Below are positions 18,662 to 27,268 of a DNA stretch of 64,000 nucleotides, in pieces. The stretch spans positions 124,001-188,000 of the forward strand of contig NZ_JAKEVF010000004.1 in the NCBI RefSeq assembly GCF_022398315.1, written 5' to 3'. The stretch comes from Shewanella sp. Isolate11. Lineage in GTDB: Bacteria > Pseudomonadota > Gammaproteobacteria > Enterobacterales > Shewanellaceae. Under the pieces are notes generated by a model that was not told the DNA's origin, did no database searches, and saw only the letters and a list, made by a program, of their open reading frames with translations. Position numbers and translations under genes: made by a program. Every line of letters begins with the position of its first letter. Position 1 is the first letter of the stretch.

Positions 18662-19702
18662 TTGTCGACCTCAACTGAAATGTTACTCAGGGTAAATATT
18701 GCCACCATCAATCTGTTTAATTTTATTGCTCCGCCCGATGCCTATTATGATTTTTTGAATATTTATAGTGAGTCTCAATGGCTGAAAAAGTGCCAATGGC
18801 TCACCGAATACCTGGTGAGCCATCAAGCCGATATCGTTGGGTTTCAAGAAGTCTTTTCCATCGACGCTTTACGTGAACTCACCCAAGCAGCGGGTTACGA
18901 CTATTTTGCCGTCGTCGATACACCAAGCGTCAATGAGGATTTTATCTATCGCGATCCCGTCGTGGCGTTGGCCTCTAAATATCCGATTACGAGCACCTGC
19001 GCGGTTACCCCAGAATCTAAATTAGCAAAGTTATTAGGACTAAGTGATTCGTTCCAGTTTAGTCGTGCGCCTTTGCGAGCCACACTAGATTTACCTGCGC
19101 TAGGGTTATGCGACTGTTATGTGGTGCATTTTAAATCCAAGCGAGGGCATTTTGAGGTCGAACAAGGGATAGAGGCGTTACGTCTGGATGACAAAGCGCT
19201 GCAAACCCATTTTGCTGTCGAGGCCGCAGCCAAATGGAGCGCCAGTATCATACGCGGAAGTGAGGCCTGTTTATTACGCTACCACATGGCTTCTCGGCGT
19301 CAGGAGACTCAGCAGCCAATCATACTAATGGGTGATTTTAATGACACCTTAAACAGTGGCATTTTAGCAAGTCTAACCTCATCCGATAGTCGTTTAAAGG
19401 TGCAGTGGTCAGAGGCGGATTTTAAAGATTATTGCTTGCAAGACGCTTATCACTTATTTGAACGATCGCAATATTGTCCTCCAGCTATTGCCAGATCTCC
19501 GACTCATTACCATCTTAATCAAGGTTCGGTATTGGATTACATATTACTCTCCAATGAATTTGATCCTCATTATGATCAATCGATGGCCGAAGTAGAACAT
19601 TATCAGACCTATGATCGGCATTTGATTAACCCAGATTATGAGTGCGATAGTCACAGCACAGATCATGCTCCAGTGATGATCAGTTTGAGAGTAAGGCAAT
19701 AG
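18662..19702 (+). CDS. Endonuclease/exonuclease/phosphatase (EEP) family protein
   Basis: 346 aa of the DNase I-like metal-dependent phosphodiesterase/phosphatase superfamily. Conserved blocks: NIATINLFNF (first strand), HQADIVGFQEVF with the metal-binding Glu, IILMGDFNDTLNSG with catalytic Asp and Asn, and SHSTDHAPVMISL with the C-terminal Asp-His pair. No signal peptide, so probably cytoplasmic. The substrate cannot be told: the fold covers nucleases, inositol phosphatases and sphingomyelinases. The start is a TTG at 18662 with AGGAG nine bases upstream. Single gene. Confidence 0.85.
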   Translation: MSTSTEMLLRVNIATINLFNFIAPPDAYYDFLNIYSESQWLKKCQWLTEYLVSHQADIVGFQEVFSIDALRELTQAAGYDYFAVVDTPSVNEDFIYRDPVVALASKYPITSTCAVTPESKLAKLLGLSDSFQFSRAPLRATLDLPALGLCDCYVVHFKSKRGHFEVEQGIEALRLDDKALQTHFAVEAAAKWSASIIRGSEACLLRYHMASRRQETQQPIILMGDFNDTLNSGILASLTSSDSRLKVQWSEADFKDYCLQDAYHLFERSQYCPPAIARSPTHYHLNQGSVLDYILLSNEFDPHYDQSMAEVEHYQTYDRHLINPDYECDSHSTDHAPVMISLRVRQ

Positions 19703-19810
19703 TTCGACTTAGCCCGCTTGATATTGCTTGAGTAAGCGTTGTAGTCTATTGAATCTATTTATAAAATCAGTTAAGTCTATGCTGGTGTTGAAAACCGATT
19801 GAGGCCGACT

Positions 19811-20773
19811 ATGTTAGATGCCGTTTGTCGATTAGAGGGAGAAGAAGCCGTCACCTATTCGGTGTTTAAATTTCAAGCCTTCGATGAGGCCGAGATTGAG
19901 CGCTTGCGTCAGCATCTTTTTTGTCCCGCCTGTGACGGCAAAGCCTATTTTCGAAAAGCCTCTCGTGATGGCAAGGCAGCCTGTTTCGGTTCTCGCTATC
20001 ATCAATTGGATTGTGGTGAATTTAAGCCCTCCTTGAGTCGTCAACAAGAGGAACAAGATGCGGTTGAGGTGAATCAACTACTGCTGGATAGTGAGGCGTT
20101 AGTCATTGATTTTGCTCGTCGTCCAAGAAACCGTAAAAATCATCAGGTCAACACCAAAGAACAGCAGGCTAAGGTTCAGCAAGTAGAAACTCCCAAAGCA
20201 GTTTATCAAGCAGAACCTCAAACAGATATTCAGGCAGACACACAGGCATACACTCAATTACCAATGCAGACCACGGATACAGCCAAGTTTGTATCGGATA
20301 AGTTAGCGGATAAAACATCAGATAAGCCCTCGGATAAGCGAGTTGGCAGCGAAGGGTTAGAAAAGTTGCTCAATAGTTTATTGCGTGGCAGTGACTTAGC
20401 CAGTTCAGATCTGTGGGTATATACCGATGCAAAGTATCGCTGGCGAGCTAAGAATCTGTTCGTTAATTTTAAGGATGCTCAGCCTACCGAAAACGGTGCG
20501 CCGCGCATGTATTGGGGCACAATTTCACATTGTGACAAAAGCATGCAGTGGCTTAATCCTGCCGATTGCAAAGATGTGGGCATTCCTATCGATGCGGTGC
20601 AAGCCAAGTTGCAACAACGCTTTGGCATAGATTCTCGACGTGACTTAGAAGGCGCCGGCATTATTATCTTCGGAAAATGTTTCTGGAATAAAGATAAGAC
20701 TCGTAAAATCATTCAACTTTGGAATCGTGACATCAGTCGGATGCATATTTCGGTCGCGGAGGAAGATGAGTAA
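19811..20773 (+). CDS. Hypothetical protein with Cys cluster and Gln/Thr-rich linker
   Basis: 320 aa; not recognised. The ATG at 19811 has GAGG seven bases upstream; the longer frame from a TTG at 19799 is less likely. The N-terminal part has FCPACDGKAYFRKASRDGK followed by ACFGSRYHQLDCGEF, a C-x2-C plus C/H/C set that could bind zinc and recalls the CoiA-like zinc-finger region. A linker of about 75 residues (roughly 120-195) is rich in Gln, Thr, Lys and Asp, with repeated DK units (ADKTSDKPSDK). The C-terminal domain starts near LEKLLNSLLRG and has RMYWGTISHCDKSMQWLNPAD and RRDLEGAGIIIFGKC. Possibly a nucleic-acid-associated protein; this is inference. Confidence 0.7.
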   Translation: MLDAVCRLEGEEAVTYSVFKFQAFDEAEIERLRQHLFCPACDGKAYFRKASRDGKAACFGSRYHQLDCGEFKPSLSRQQEEQDAVEVNQLLLDSEALVIDFARRPRNRKNHQVNTKEQQAKVQQVETPKAVYQAEPQTDIQADTQAYTQLPMQTTDTAKFVSDKLADKTSDKPSDKRVGSEGLEKLLNSLLRGSDLASSDLWVYTDAKYRWRAKNLFVNFKDAQPTENGAPRMYWGTISHCDKSMQWLNPADCKDVGIPIDAVQAKLQQRFGIDSRRDLEGAGIIIFGKCFWNKDKTRKIIQLWNRDISRMHISVAEEDE

Positions 20774-20823
20774 GCTACTGATTAAATTATGATTAACTCA
20801 TCAAACCCTAGGTTGTGACCCGC

Positions 20824-21750
20824 CTAGCTGTCGATGGGTTGTTTAATGGCGTTACGGCCTAATAGCTTGTCGCCAAATTGATACAATCCCAAGCCGCTAA
20901 TCACTAATCCTGCGCCGCATACCAGCTCATAGGTGATAGTTTCATTATTGAGTATTGCCCCTAAAGCCATAGCAAACACCGGAGTGATCAAGGTGACTAA
21001 AGCGACGGTGCTGGCATTAAGGTGCTGTAAGATATAAAAGTAACCAATAAAGCCAATTAACGAACCAAATATACCCAGATAAATGATGGCGGCAATGGAT
21101 TTCATCGACCAAGTGTCTAGTGGAATACTGGCGTCGAACAGCAACCAAGCCAGGGCAAACAGTGGTGTTGATATCATCAGTGCACCTACAGTGCTGGCGA
21201 TGGGGTGGATTGAAATTTCCACTGTTTTAATCAACACGCCGCTTAAACTAAACAGGCAGACTGCACAGAGGACTAATACTAAGCCAATCCAGTTGTCACT
21301 ATCTAGAGACAGCTTGGCCGAACACACGACGCCGAGTCCCATAAAGGCAATTAAAAAGGCCGCAATTCTCATTAGGCTAAACTTGGGCTCGTTGAGTAAC
21401 TTCTGTGCCAGTAAACCCGATAATAAAGGCGATAAGCCAAAGATCAGTGACATGGTGCCTGAAGGTAAATAACGCGCGGCAAAATAGCTCAGTAGCATTC
21501 CGCCAACAATCCCTATGGCTGAGAAACCGTACAGTTTAAATGCGTTGCGGCTCAGCGGCAGGCGAATGTTCGCTAGCAACAAGATGAAAGCCCCTATCAC
21601 CAGTGCAATCACCATACGCAGTAAAACCGCCATGGTGGGATGCACCGACTCGCTGCTCCATACGATCCCTAGTGGCGTTGTAGACCAAATTAACACCACG
21701 GCTAAGAAGGAAATAGGAACTAGCTTAGGAAGAGCTGCTTGAGCTGACAT
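20824..21750 (-). CDS. EamA-family (DMT superfamily) transporter
   Basis: 308 aa inner-membrane protein with about ten hydrophobic helices in two EamA repeats (about residues 12-140 and 155-295). Signature pieces include IWSTTPLGIVWSSE in helix 1, LIFGLSPLLSGLLA in repeat one and the mirrored ALVTLITPVFAMALGAILNNE in repeat two. Such proteins export amino acids or other metabolites; the substrate cannot be inferred here. Convergent with the preceding plus-strand gene with 50 bp between. Confidence 0.88.
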   Translation of the reverse strand: MSAQAALPKLVPISFLAVVLIWSTTPLGIVWSSESVHPTMAVLLRMVIALVIGAFILLLANIRLPLSRNAFKLYGFSAIGIVGGMLLSYFAARYLPSGTMSLIFGLSPLLSGLLAQKLLNEPKFSLMRIAAFLIAFMGLGVVCSAKLSLDSDNWIGLVLVLCAVCLFSLSGVLIKTVEISIHPIASTVGALMISTPLFALAWLLFDASIPLDTWSMKSIAAIIYLGIFGSLIGFIGYFYILQHLNASTVALVTLITPVFAMALGAILNNETITYELVCGAGLVISGLGLYQFGDKLLGRNAIKQPIDS

Positions 21751-22075
21751 GGTCGATTACGCCTTCAACAAAATAGGACAACGCTAATATTTAACGGCTG
21801 GCGATTTTGACTCAGTTTTGAGCGATTGGCTACGAGAAAATGAGCCTAATCGAAAAATAGTTAATTCCAGTCAGCTGCAGTCATATCGCCGCTTGAATCA
21901 TTGCAATTTAAGGCTGGATAGAGCAGCTTGGCCGCTGAAACTCGATTGCCCATTTATGGGCGACTTGAGGAGGTGGGGTACCATCAAATCTAAACTTTGA
22001 TTTGGTAACCATATTCAAGTTGTCAGTTGATTGATTTATAAGTAATTATCAGTTATGGGGTTGTAAATATTCTTG
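21751..22075. other. Gene-free region, 325 bp
   Basis: Holds the promoter of the DMT transporter (minus strand) and the 3' end zone of arfA. A 60-codon plus-strand frame (21818-22000) has no recognisable feature. Nothing else seen. Confidence 0.4.
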
Positions 22076-22318
22076 CTAGTGCTTTATGGCTTGAGAGTTA
22101 ACGCCTAAATAGTCAAAAGGGGCAACGCCCTTCAGCATTTGCCCCTTTTGTTGTTTGCGGTTGTATGAACCTTTGCCTTTTTTTGGCTTTTCAGTGCGCA
22201 TCTTAAATAGCTCACTGGTGACGATTGCCTTTAAGGCGTTATCTTTTATGCTGCCGCGGCCACTCTCGTGCGGAATATGGCTCATTCCTTTGTGGCAGCC
22301 TTGCTGCTTTTTACTCAT
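22076..22318 (-). CDS. arfA: Alternative ribosome-rescue factor A
   Basis: 80 aa. ArfA recruits release factor 2 to ribosomes stalled on mRNAs without a stop codon, backing up tmRNA. The family core is plain: GSIKDNALKAIVTSELFKMR and EKPKKGKGSYNRK match E. coli ArfA (GQIKDNAIEALLHDPLF and EKNKKGKGSYMRK), with the basic KKGKGSY motif at 46-52. An N-terminal extension (SKKQQGCHKGMSHIPHES) is longer than in E. coli. A perfect 12-bp inverted repeat (22114-22150) lies inside the coding region over codons 57-69, just after the functional core. In E. coli such a hairpin truncates the arfA mRNA so that the protein is made only when tmRNA is short. Confidence 0.92.
   Translation of the reverse strand: MSKKQQGCHKGMSHIPHESGRGSIKDNALKAIVTSELFKMRTEKPKKGKGSYNRKQQKGQMLKGVAPFDYLGVNSQAIKH
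22114..22150 (-). promoter_or_regulatory. Hairpin inside arfA coding sequence (RNase III/terminator-type)
   Basis: Read on the minus strand: CAAAAGGGGCAA, 13-nt loop, TTGCCCCTTTTG; perfect 12-bp stem (22139-22150 with 22114-22125). Position matches the hairpin within E. coli arfA that yields non-stop mRNA by RNase III cleavage or termination. Confidence 0.85.
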
Positions 22319-22858
22319 GTTATCTCCAAAAATTAATCATTAGCTGATGTTTAAATGGTGTTTCAGTTTGGCTAAATCAACCTCTATCGCTTTGATCCGC
22401 TTGACTGTAAACGGCGCAAAGATACGCCGGGATTGTTTAAAAAGCAAACATTTTTAATCACTGAGCAGATAGAATCTAGATACGCAGTTAAGGTGCATAA
22501 GCAATAGCGTATTTAACCAAAATAGTCATTTAAGATTTACTGGTTAAATTTTTATATTTCAATTGATTAGGTCTTGTTTGTTTTGGGTTGGAGCAAATCA
22601 TGAACTGCAAATAAATATTTATTATTGACTCGGAATCGATTGCAGATTATTTTGCCGCCGATGTTTTTACTAAGGTGCACTGAATTCCCTTGATAGTACC
22701 AGTTTCGTTATGACTATCTTGCTTGGTATGCTGGCGTTAAATTTAGCGTTGTAAACAGTGGATTGTCCAAATAAAACAGTTAGTAAGCATAATTAAATAC
22801 AATTATGCATAGTGAATTAGTTTGCCGTATTGGCACAATTTAAGAAGGATCTTATCGC
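22319..22858. other. Gene-free divergent region arfA / NhaC-type antiporter
   Basis: 540 bp with the promoters of arfA (minus) and the antiporter (plus). AT-rich, with a small hairpin GGCG/CGCC near 22411-22428. No operator or repeat that I can name. Confidence 0.4.
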
Positions 22859-24241
22859 ATGTCTGAGCCGACGGCTTTAAGTCTTATTCCTCCCGTAGTG
22901 GTATTGGTGTTAGCTATCTGGTTACGCCGTCCAATTCTCAGTTTAGTCATAGGTGCGTTAGTGGGGCTGGTTCTCTATCAACCTGCCGATGTACTGAATA
23001 ATTTTTCCGATATCTCCCTGTCTGTAATGGCCGATGAAACCATAGGTTGGCTTATTTTGGTTTGCGGTGGTTTCGGTGCCTTAATTGCCTTATTAGTGAA
23101 AACTGGGGGCTCGATGGCTTTCGGTCGTCATGCGCTTAATTTGGCTAAAGGGCCCAAGTCGTCATTATTTATGTCGTTTGTTTTAGGTGTGGTGATTTTT
23201 ATTGATGATTACTTGAACGCCTTAACTGTCGGCTCGACCATGAAGCGAGTGACCGACAAGTTTAACGTGTCACGTGAGATGCTGGCTTATGTGGTTGATT
23301 CCACCGCTGCACCTATTTGTGTGTTAGTGCCATTGTCGACCTGGGCTGTTTTCTTTGGTGGCCTCTTGGTCGATAACGGCATTGCTGGTGAAGGCCAGGG
23401 GATTGCTGTCTATATGAGCGCAATCCCTTACATGCTCTACGCCTGGTTTGCGGTGTTGATGGTGCTGCTGGTTATTCTCGGTGTGATGCCAGCTTTTGGG
23501 CCGATGAAAAAGGCGCAACAAGCTGCGGCTCAGGGGCAAGCTGCTTTGCCACAAGATGAGGCAGATGCGGTACAAACTTCTAATGATTACGGGGTTAAAG
23601 CCATTGAAGAGGAGTTTAAGCACGCTGACAGTGGCGGTAAGTTACATAACTTTTTTGTGCCTATTTTTCTGCTGGTGGGCTTTACCCTTTATTTCGATAT
23701 CGATGTACTTAAAGGGCTTGTGGCTACACTGGCGATCACCTTGCCTTATTACGGGGTTCAGCGTTTGATGCCTTTGGCTGAGATGATGGAACAGATGATG
23801 GATGGTTTTAAGTCTATGTTACCCGCTATCTGTACTGTGATTGCCGCTTTTGTATTTAAAGATGTGTGCGACAAATTGATGTTGCCGCAATATGTGATTG
23901 ATAACTTGAGCCCTTATATGACGCCTCAATTGCTACCTGCAGTGGTATTTCTGGCGATGTCGATTTTAGCCTTTGCGACAGGATCGAGCTGGGGAATTTT
24001 TGCGGTATCAATTCCTATCGTGATGCCTCTGGCACAAGCTGTGGATGCCAATATTCCGCTGGTGATCGGTGCACTGCTTTCGGCATCTTCATTTGGTAGT
24101 CAGGCGTGTTTCTATTCTGACTCCACCGTGTTGGCGGCACAGGGTTCAGGTTGTAACTTGGTCAGCCATGCTGTGACACAATTACCTTATGCGCTGATAG
24201 CCGCAGGGTTAACTTTCATCGGTTTATTGCTGCTCGCATAA
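22859..24241 (+). CDS. Na+/H+ antiporter, NhaC family
   Basis: 460 aa inner-membrane protein with about 11 hydrophobic helices; exchanges sodium (or another cation) for protons, or in some members organic acids. NhaC-type signatures: FVLGVVIFIDDYLNALTVGSTMK with paired Asp, VDSTAAPICVLVPLSTWAVF, and ATGSSWGIFAVSIPIVMPLA with SFGSQACFYSDSTVLAAQG near the C-terminus. A cytosolic Gln/Ala-rich loop lies around residues 215-255. The ATG at 22859 has AAGGAT upstream. It converges on nhaD, sharing a bidirectional terminator. The exact ion is not readable from sequence. Confidence 0.88.
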   Translation: MSEPTALSLIPPVVVLVLAIWLRRPILSLVIGALVGLVLYQPADVLNNFSDISLSVMADETIGWLILVCGGFGALIALLVKTGGSMAFGRHALNLAKGPKSSLFMSFVLGVVIFIDDYLNALTVGSTMKRVTDKFNVSREMLAYVVDSTAAPICVLVPLSTWAVFFGGLLVDNGIAGEGQGIAVYMSAIPYMLYAWFAVLMVLLVILGVMPAFGPMKKAQQAAAQGQAALPQDEADAVQTSNDYGVKAIEEEFKHADSGGKLHNFFVPIFLLVGFTLYFDIDVLKGLVATLAITLPYYGVQRLMPLAEMMEQMMDGFKSMLPAICTVIAAFVFKDVCDKLMLPQYVIDNLSPYMTPQLLPAVVFLAMSILAFATGSSWGIFAVSIPIVMPLAQAVDANIPLVIGALLSASSFGSQACFYSDSTVLAAQGSGCNLVSHAVTQLPYALIAAGLTFIGLLLLA

Positions 24242-24263
24242 GTCGATACAAAATCTGCATTGT

Positions 24264-24330
24264 AAAAAGCGCCAACGCTATTTAGGACGGGGCATTTTAA
24301 CTAGAAAGAGATTCCCCATGGCGCTTTTTT
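24264..24330. terminator. Bidirectional terminator between two antiporter genes
   Basis: AAAAAGCGCCA (24264-24274) pairs with TGGCGCTTTTT (24319-24329). A smaller GGGG/CCCC pairing lies inside the 44-nt loop. Confidence 0.8.
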
Positions 24331-24355
24331 ATTGTTCAGTGAAGGCGACTGTCGG

Positions 24356-25831
24356 TTAAAACAGTGCCGCGTTTAGCCACAGGTGAACTAGAATGCTGGC
24401 GATATAACCCAGTGCAATGACTGGGGTCCATTTTAGATGGCTGATAAAGGTATAGATGCCACGGGCTTGTCCCATTAAGGCGACACCTGCGGCACTCCCG
24501 ATAGAGAATAAACTCCCTCCCACACCCGCGGTAAGCGTTACCAGTAACCATTGCCCCAATACCATATCGGGGTTCATTGTTAGCACGGCAAACATCACCG
24601 GAATATTATCGACAATGGCCGACAGTAGTCCCACTGCGACATTGGCATAAGTGACGTCCCAATGGTTGTACATCGCCTCAGACACTAGGCTTAAATAGCC
24701 CATAAAGCCTAGCCCGCCGACACATAACACCACGCCATAGAAAAACAGCAAGGTATCCCACTCGGCTCGTGCAATACGGCTAAATACATCAAAGGGGATA
24801 ACATTTCCCAGCTGTTCTAGGCGCTTATAGTCATTTTGCTGTTTGGCTTTCTCTTTGGCTTTAACTAGAGCTTTAGGGAAAGTTTTACGCAGAAAGAAAC
24901 TAAAGAGTTGCAAGAAACCTAGGCCTGTCATCATACCTAAAACTGGCGGTAGACCGAGCAGGCTATGGGTGCAAACTGCGGTGGTAATGGTCAATAGAAA
25001 GAGGATTACGATGCGTCTTGCGCCTCGTTTCAATACCACCTTTTCTTCATCGGTTGTCTGTGTGGTGTTTTTGATAAAGCAGCTCATGATTGATGCAGGC
25101 ACTAAGTAGTTCACCAAGGAAGGAATGAACAAGTTGATAAACTCACTGAAATGCACCATGCCTTTTTGCCATACCATCAAGGTTGTGATATCGCCAAAGG
25201 GGCTAAATGCTCCTCCAGCGTTAGCAGCAACCACGATATTGATACACGCAATTGCGATAAATTGAGTGTTGTTACCGCCCACTTTCATTACCACTGCGCA
25301 CATTAATAAGGCGGTGGTGAGGTTATCGGCGATGGGCGAGATAAAGAAAGCCATAAAGCCCGTTAGCCAAAATACGGTGCGCAAGCTAAAGCCTTTACGG
25401 ATCATCCAGCTTCGTAGTGCATCAAATAGATTGCGCTCTTCCATGGCACTGATATAGGTCATGGCGACTAACAAGAACAGCAACAGCTCGGCGTATTCCT
25501 GTAAATTGTGCTTAAAGGCTGCCTCGGACACTTCGGACATGCCATGTTGCACATAGATGTAACCAATGATCCCCCAGATAAATCCAGCGGCTATCAATAC
25601 CGGTTTTGACTTTCTAAGGTGCAGCACCTCTTCGCCCATGACCAATAAGTAGGCCAGCACAAAAATAGTGACAGCCAAGTAACCAGCGCCTGTTGCGGTG
25701 AGATCTAATACTTGTGTTGTGGCTTCGGTAGAGTTAGCGAAAGCCGAGGGAGCGAAGCAAAAACAAAGTATTAGCAGTGGTTTTGCCAAAATGGTAAATA
25801 GTGAAGATTGCTTGGTGTGAAATACAGTCAT
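24356..25831 (-). CDS. nhaD: Na+/H+ antiporter NhaD
   Basis: 491 aa inner-membrane Na+(Li+)/H+ antiporter of the ion-transporter superfamily (CitMHS/ArsB-like fold), common in marine and halophilic bacteria. The N-terminus carries a signal-like segment ending SAFANS, a feature of NhaD. Typical motifs: MEERNLFDALRSWM, FMAFFISPIADNLTTALLM with the key Asp-Asn, CINIVVAANAGGAFSPFGDITTLMVW and, in the second half, LLSAIVDNIPVMFAVLTMNP. About 12 hydrophobic helices. Tail-to-tail with the NhaC-type gene. Sodium extrusion suits a marine habitat. Confidence 0.92.
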   Translation of the reverse strand: MTVFHTKQSSLFTILAKPLLILCFCFAPSAFANSTEATTQVLDLTATGAGYLAVTIFVLAYLLVMGEEVLHLRKSKPVLIAAGFIWGIIGYIYVQHGMSEVSEAAFKHNLQEYAELLLFLLVAMTYISAMEERNLFDALRSWMIRKGFSLRTVFWLTGFMAFFISPIADNLTTALLMCAVVMKVGGNNTQFIAIACINIVVAANAGGAFSPFGDITTLMVWQKGMVHFSEFINLFIPSLVNYLVPASIMSCFIKNTTQTTDEEKVVLKRGARRIVILFLLTITTAVCTHSLLGLPPVLGMMTGLGFLQLFSFFLRKTFPKALVKAKEKAKQQNDYKRLEQLGNVIPFDVFSRIARAEWDTLLFFYGVVLCVGGLGFMGYLSLVSEAMYNHWDVTYANVAVGLLSAIVDNIPVMFAVLTMNPDMVLGQWLLVTLTAGVGGSLFSIGSAAGVALMGQARGIYTFISHLKWTPVIALGYIASILVHLWLNAALF

Positions 25832-26018
25832 TGAGTGGGCTCTAATTTTAGTTATCGCTTAAAAATTACCACAGCTTGTCTGTTTCAAATTTTGATGTGT
25901 TTCAAATTTATGGCTTTTGCTAATACTGAAATATCTAAATCATCTTTGAAAAGACGAACGATAAACATAAGACATAGCAATAATAGTTCAGATATGACTA
26001 AAGTGAGTAACACTATGA

Positions 26019-26050
26019 TGGGTCAACAAGCTGTTTAGCTTGTTGACCCA
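26019..26050. repeat. 14-bp perfect inverted repeat, 4-nt loop
   Basis: TGGGTCAACAAGCT, loop GTTT, AGCTTGTTGACCCA. It sits in the 278-bp gap between the pirin gene's 3' end and the nhaD start (both minus strand). No T-run follows on either strand, so it is not a canonical terminator. A second palindrome, AACCTGA-GT-TCAGGTT, is at 26065-26080 and resembles the ends of the element at 49259. Confidence 0.9.
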
Positions 26051-26109
26051 GAGCCGTTTTACTTAACCTGAGTTCAGGTTATTTGGAAGGGGTATACTGA
26101 TTTATGGTA

Positions 26110-26964
26110 TTACAGGCTACCAAGCTTCCCATCTTGATAGTCGGCAATCGCTTGCTGGATCTCCGCCTGCGTATTCATTACGAATGGGCCCATTTGGACA
26201 ATCTTTTCCTTTATCGGCTGTCCGGCAAATACTAAGGCTCCGGCACCTTCGATGCCTGCTTGCAATGATAATAAGCTTTGGCTATCGACAATAAGGTATT
26301 GTCCCTGCTGATAGACTTTGTCGTTATCTAATGTGCTCGTTAGGCTACCTTGGTAGAGGTACAGTCCAGCATATTGTTTATGGCTAAGGTCTATCTCGGC
26401 GCTGGCATTAGCTTCAAGCATCAAGTCGGCAATTACCGCTTCGCCCGATAATCCTTGGATCGGAGCACTGATTCTATCTTCACCTGCAAACTGCCAATCA
26501 CCGGCTAAGGCGCGTAGGGTGGCTTGGCTTTTGTTACTGATTTCTGGGTTACGAACTTCGGTACTGTCTTGGTAGGTTGCGGGACGGAGTTTGTCCTTGG
26601 CGGGCATATTGACCCAGATCTGGAACCCATGTAAGCCATCGACCGCATCTGCCAGCGGCATTTCAGAGTGAACCACTCCATAACCTGTACTCATCCACTG
26701 CACATCGGTGGCGCGAATCGCTTTGACGTTGCCCATCTGATCTCTGTGTTCAAAACCCCCTTTACGGATATAAGTAAAGGTTTCTATGCCGCGATGGGGA
26801 TGTGGAGGAAAGCCGCCGATAAAATCTTTTTCATCGTCAGACTTGATCTCATCGAGCATCAGAAAGGGATCAAACTTGGTATTCATAAAGTCGGCGATGC
26901 GGCGAATATTTACGCCATCCCCATCCATCGCCGCTTTGGCACTGAACTGGCTTAGTACTTTCAT
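26110..26964 (-). CDS. Pirin family protein
   Basis: 284 aa bicupin. The start is set at 26964 (ATG, with GAGGAAAG four bases upstream); a longer frame exists but has no such site. The metal ligands of human pirin (His56, His58, His101, Glu103) correspond to H55 and H57 in FPPHPHRGIETF, H99 and E101 in GYGVVHSEM. Bacterial pirins include quercetin dioxygenases (YhhW, YhaK) and redox-linked regulators; substrate not deducible. The C-terminal cupin ends MNTQAEIQQAIADYQDGK, usual for the family. Single gene. Confidence 0.92.
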   Translation of the reverse strand: MKVLSQFSAKAAMDGDGVNIRRIADFMNTKFDPFLMLDEIKSDDEKDFIGGFPPHPHRGIETFTYIRKGGFEHRDQMGNVKAIRATDVQWMSTGYGVVHSEMPLADAVDGLHGFQIWVNMPAKDKLRPATYQDSTEVRNPEISNKSQATLRALAGDWQFAGEDRISAPIQGLSGEAVIADLMLEANASAEIDLSHKQYAGLYLYQGSLTSTLDNDKVYQQGQYLIVDSQSLLSLQAGIEGAGALVFAGQPIKEKIVQMGPFVMNTQAEIQQAIADYQDGKLGSL

Positions 26965-27268
26965 CTGTCTTTCCTCATACAAAATAGAGTAAATGAAGTT
27001 GCAGACACTATTTAAGCTAAATGAGCAGTTATCTGATTTACTCGACACTTAGCATTCAGTGTAGCAACTTGGCTATGGAGTTAGATTAACAACTATTCGA
27101 TAGAACGAATATCGCGAAATAGCGGCTATTAATTTCTATTTTTTAGTAAGCTTATGGGCGGGCGTGGCATCGATTTGCTCGCATAGAGCCGGTTTAATTC
27201 GGATTTAGTCCGGCTTTAGGATAAAGTAGTGTTAATGCTTCTCACTTCAATAATTCGGTTCTTAGTAG
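26965..27268. other. Gene-free divergent region pirin / selO
   Basis: 304 bp between divergent genes. Contains short AT-rich segments that could hold both promoters; no recognisable operator. Confidence 0.4.

Noticed and set aside
25835..26038. 67-codon frame with a signal-peptide-like start (ending MAFANTE) divergent from nhaD
   Set aside because: GTG start with no ribosome site, only 3 bp from the nhaD start, and it runs into the 14-bp palindrome. Interesting look but unsupported.
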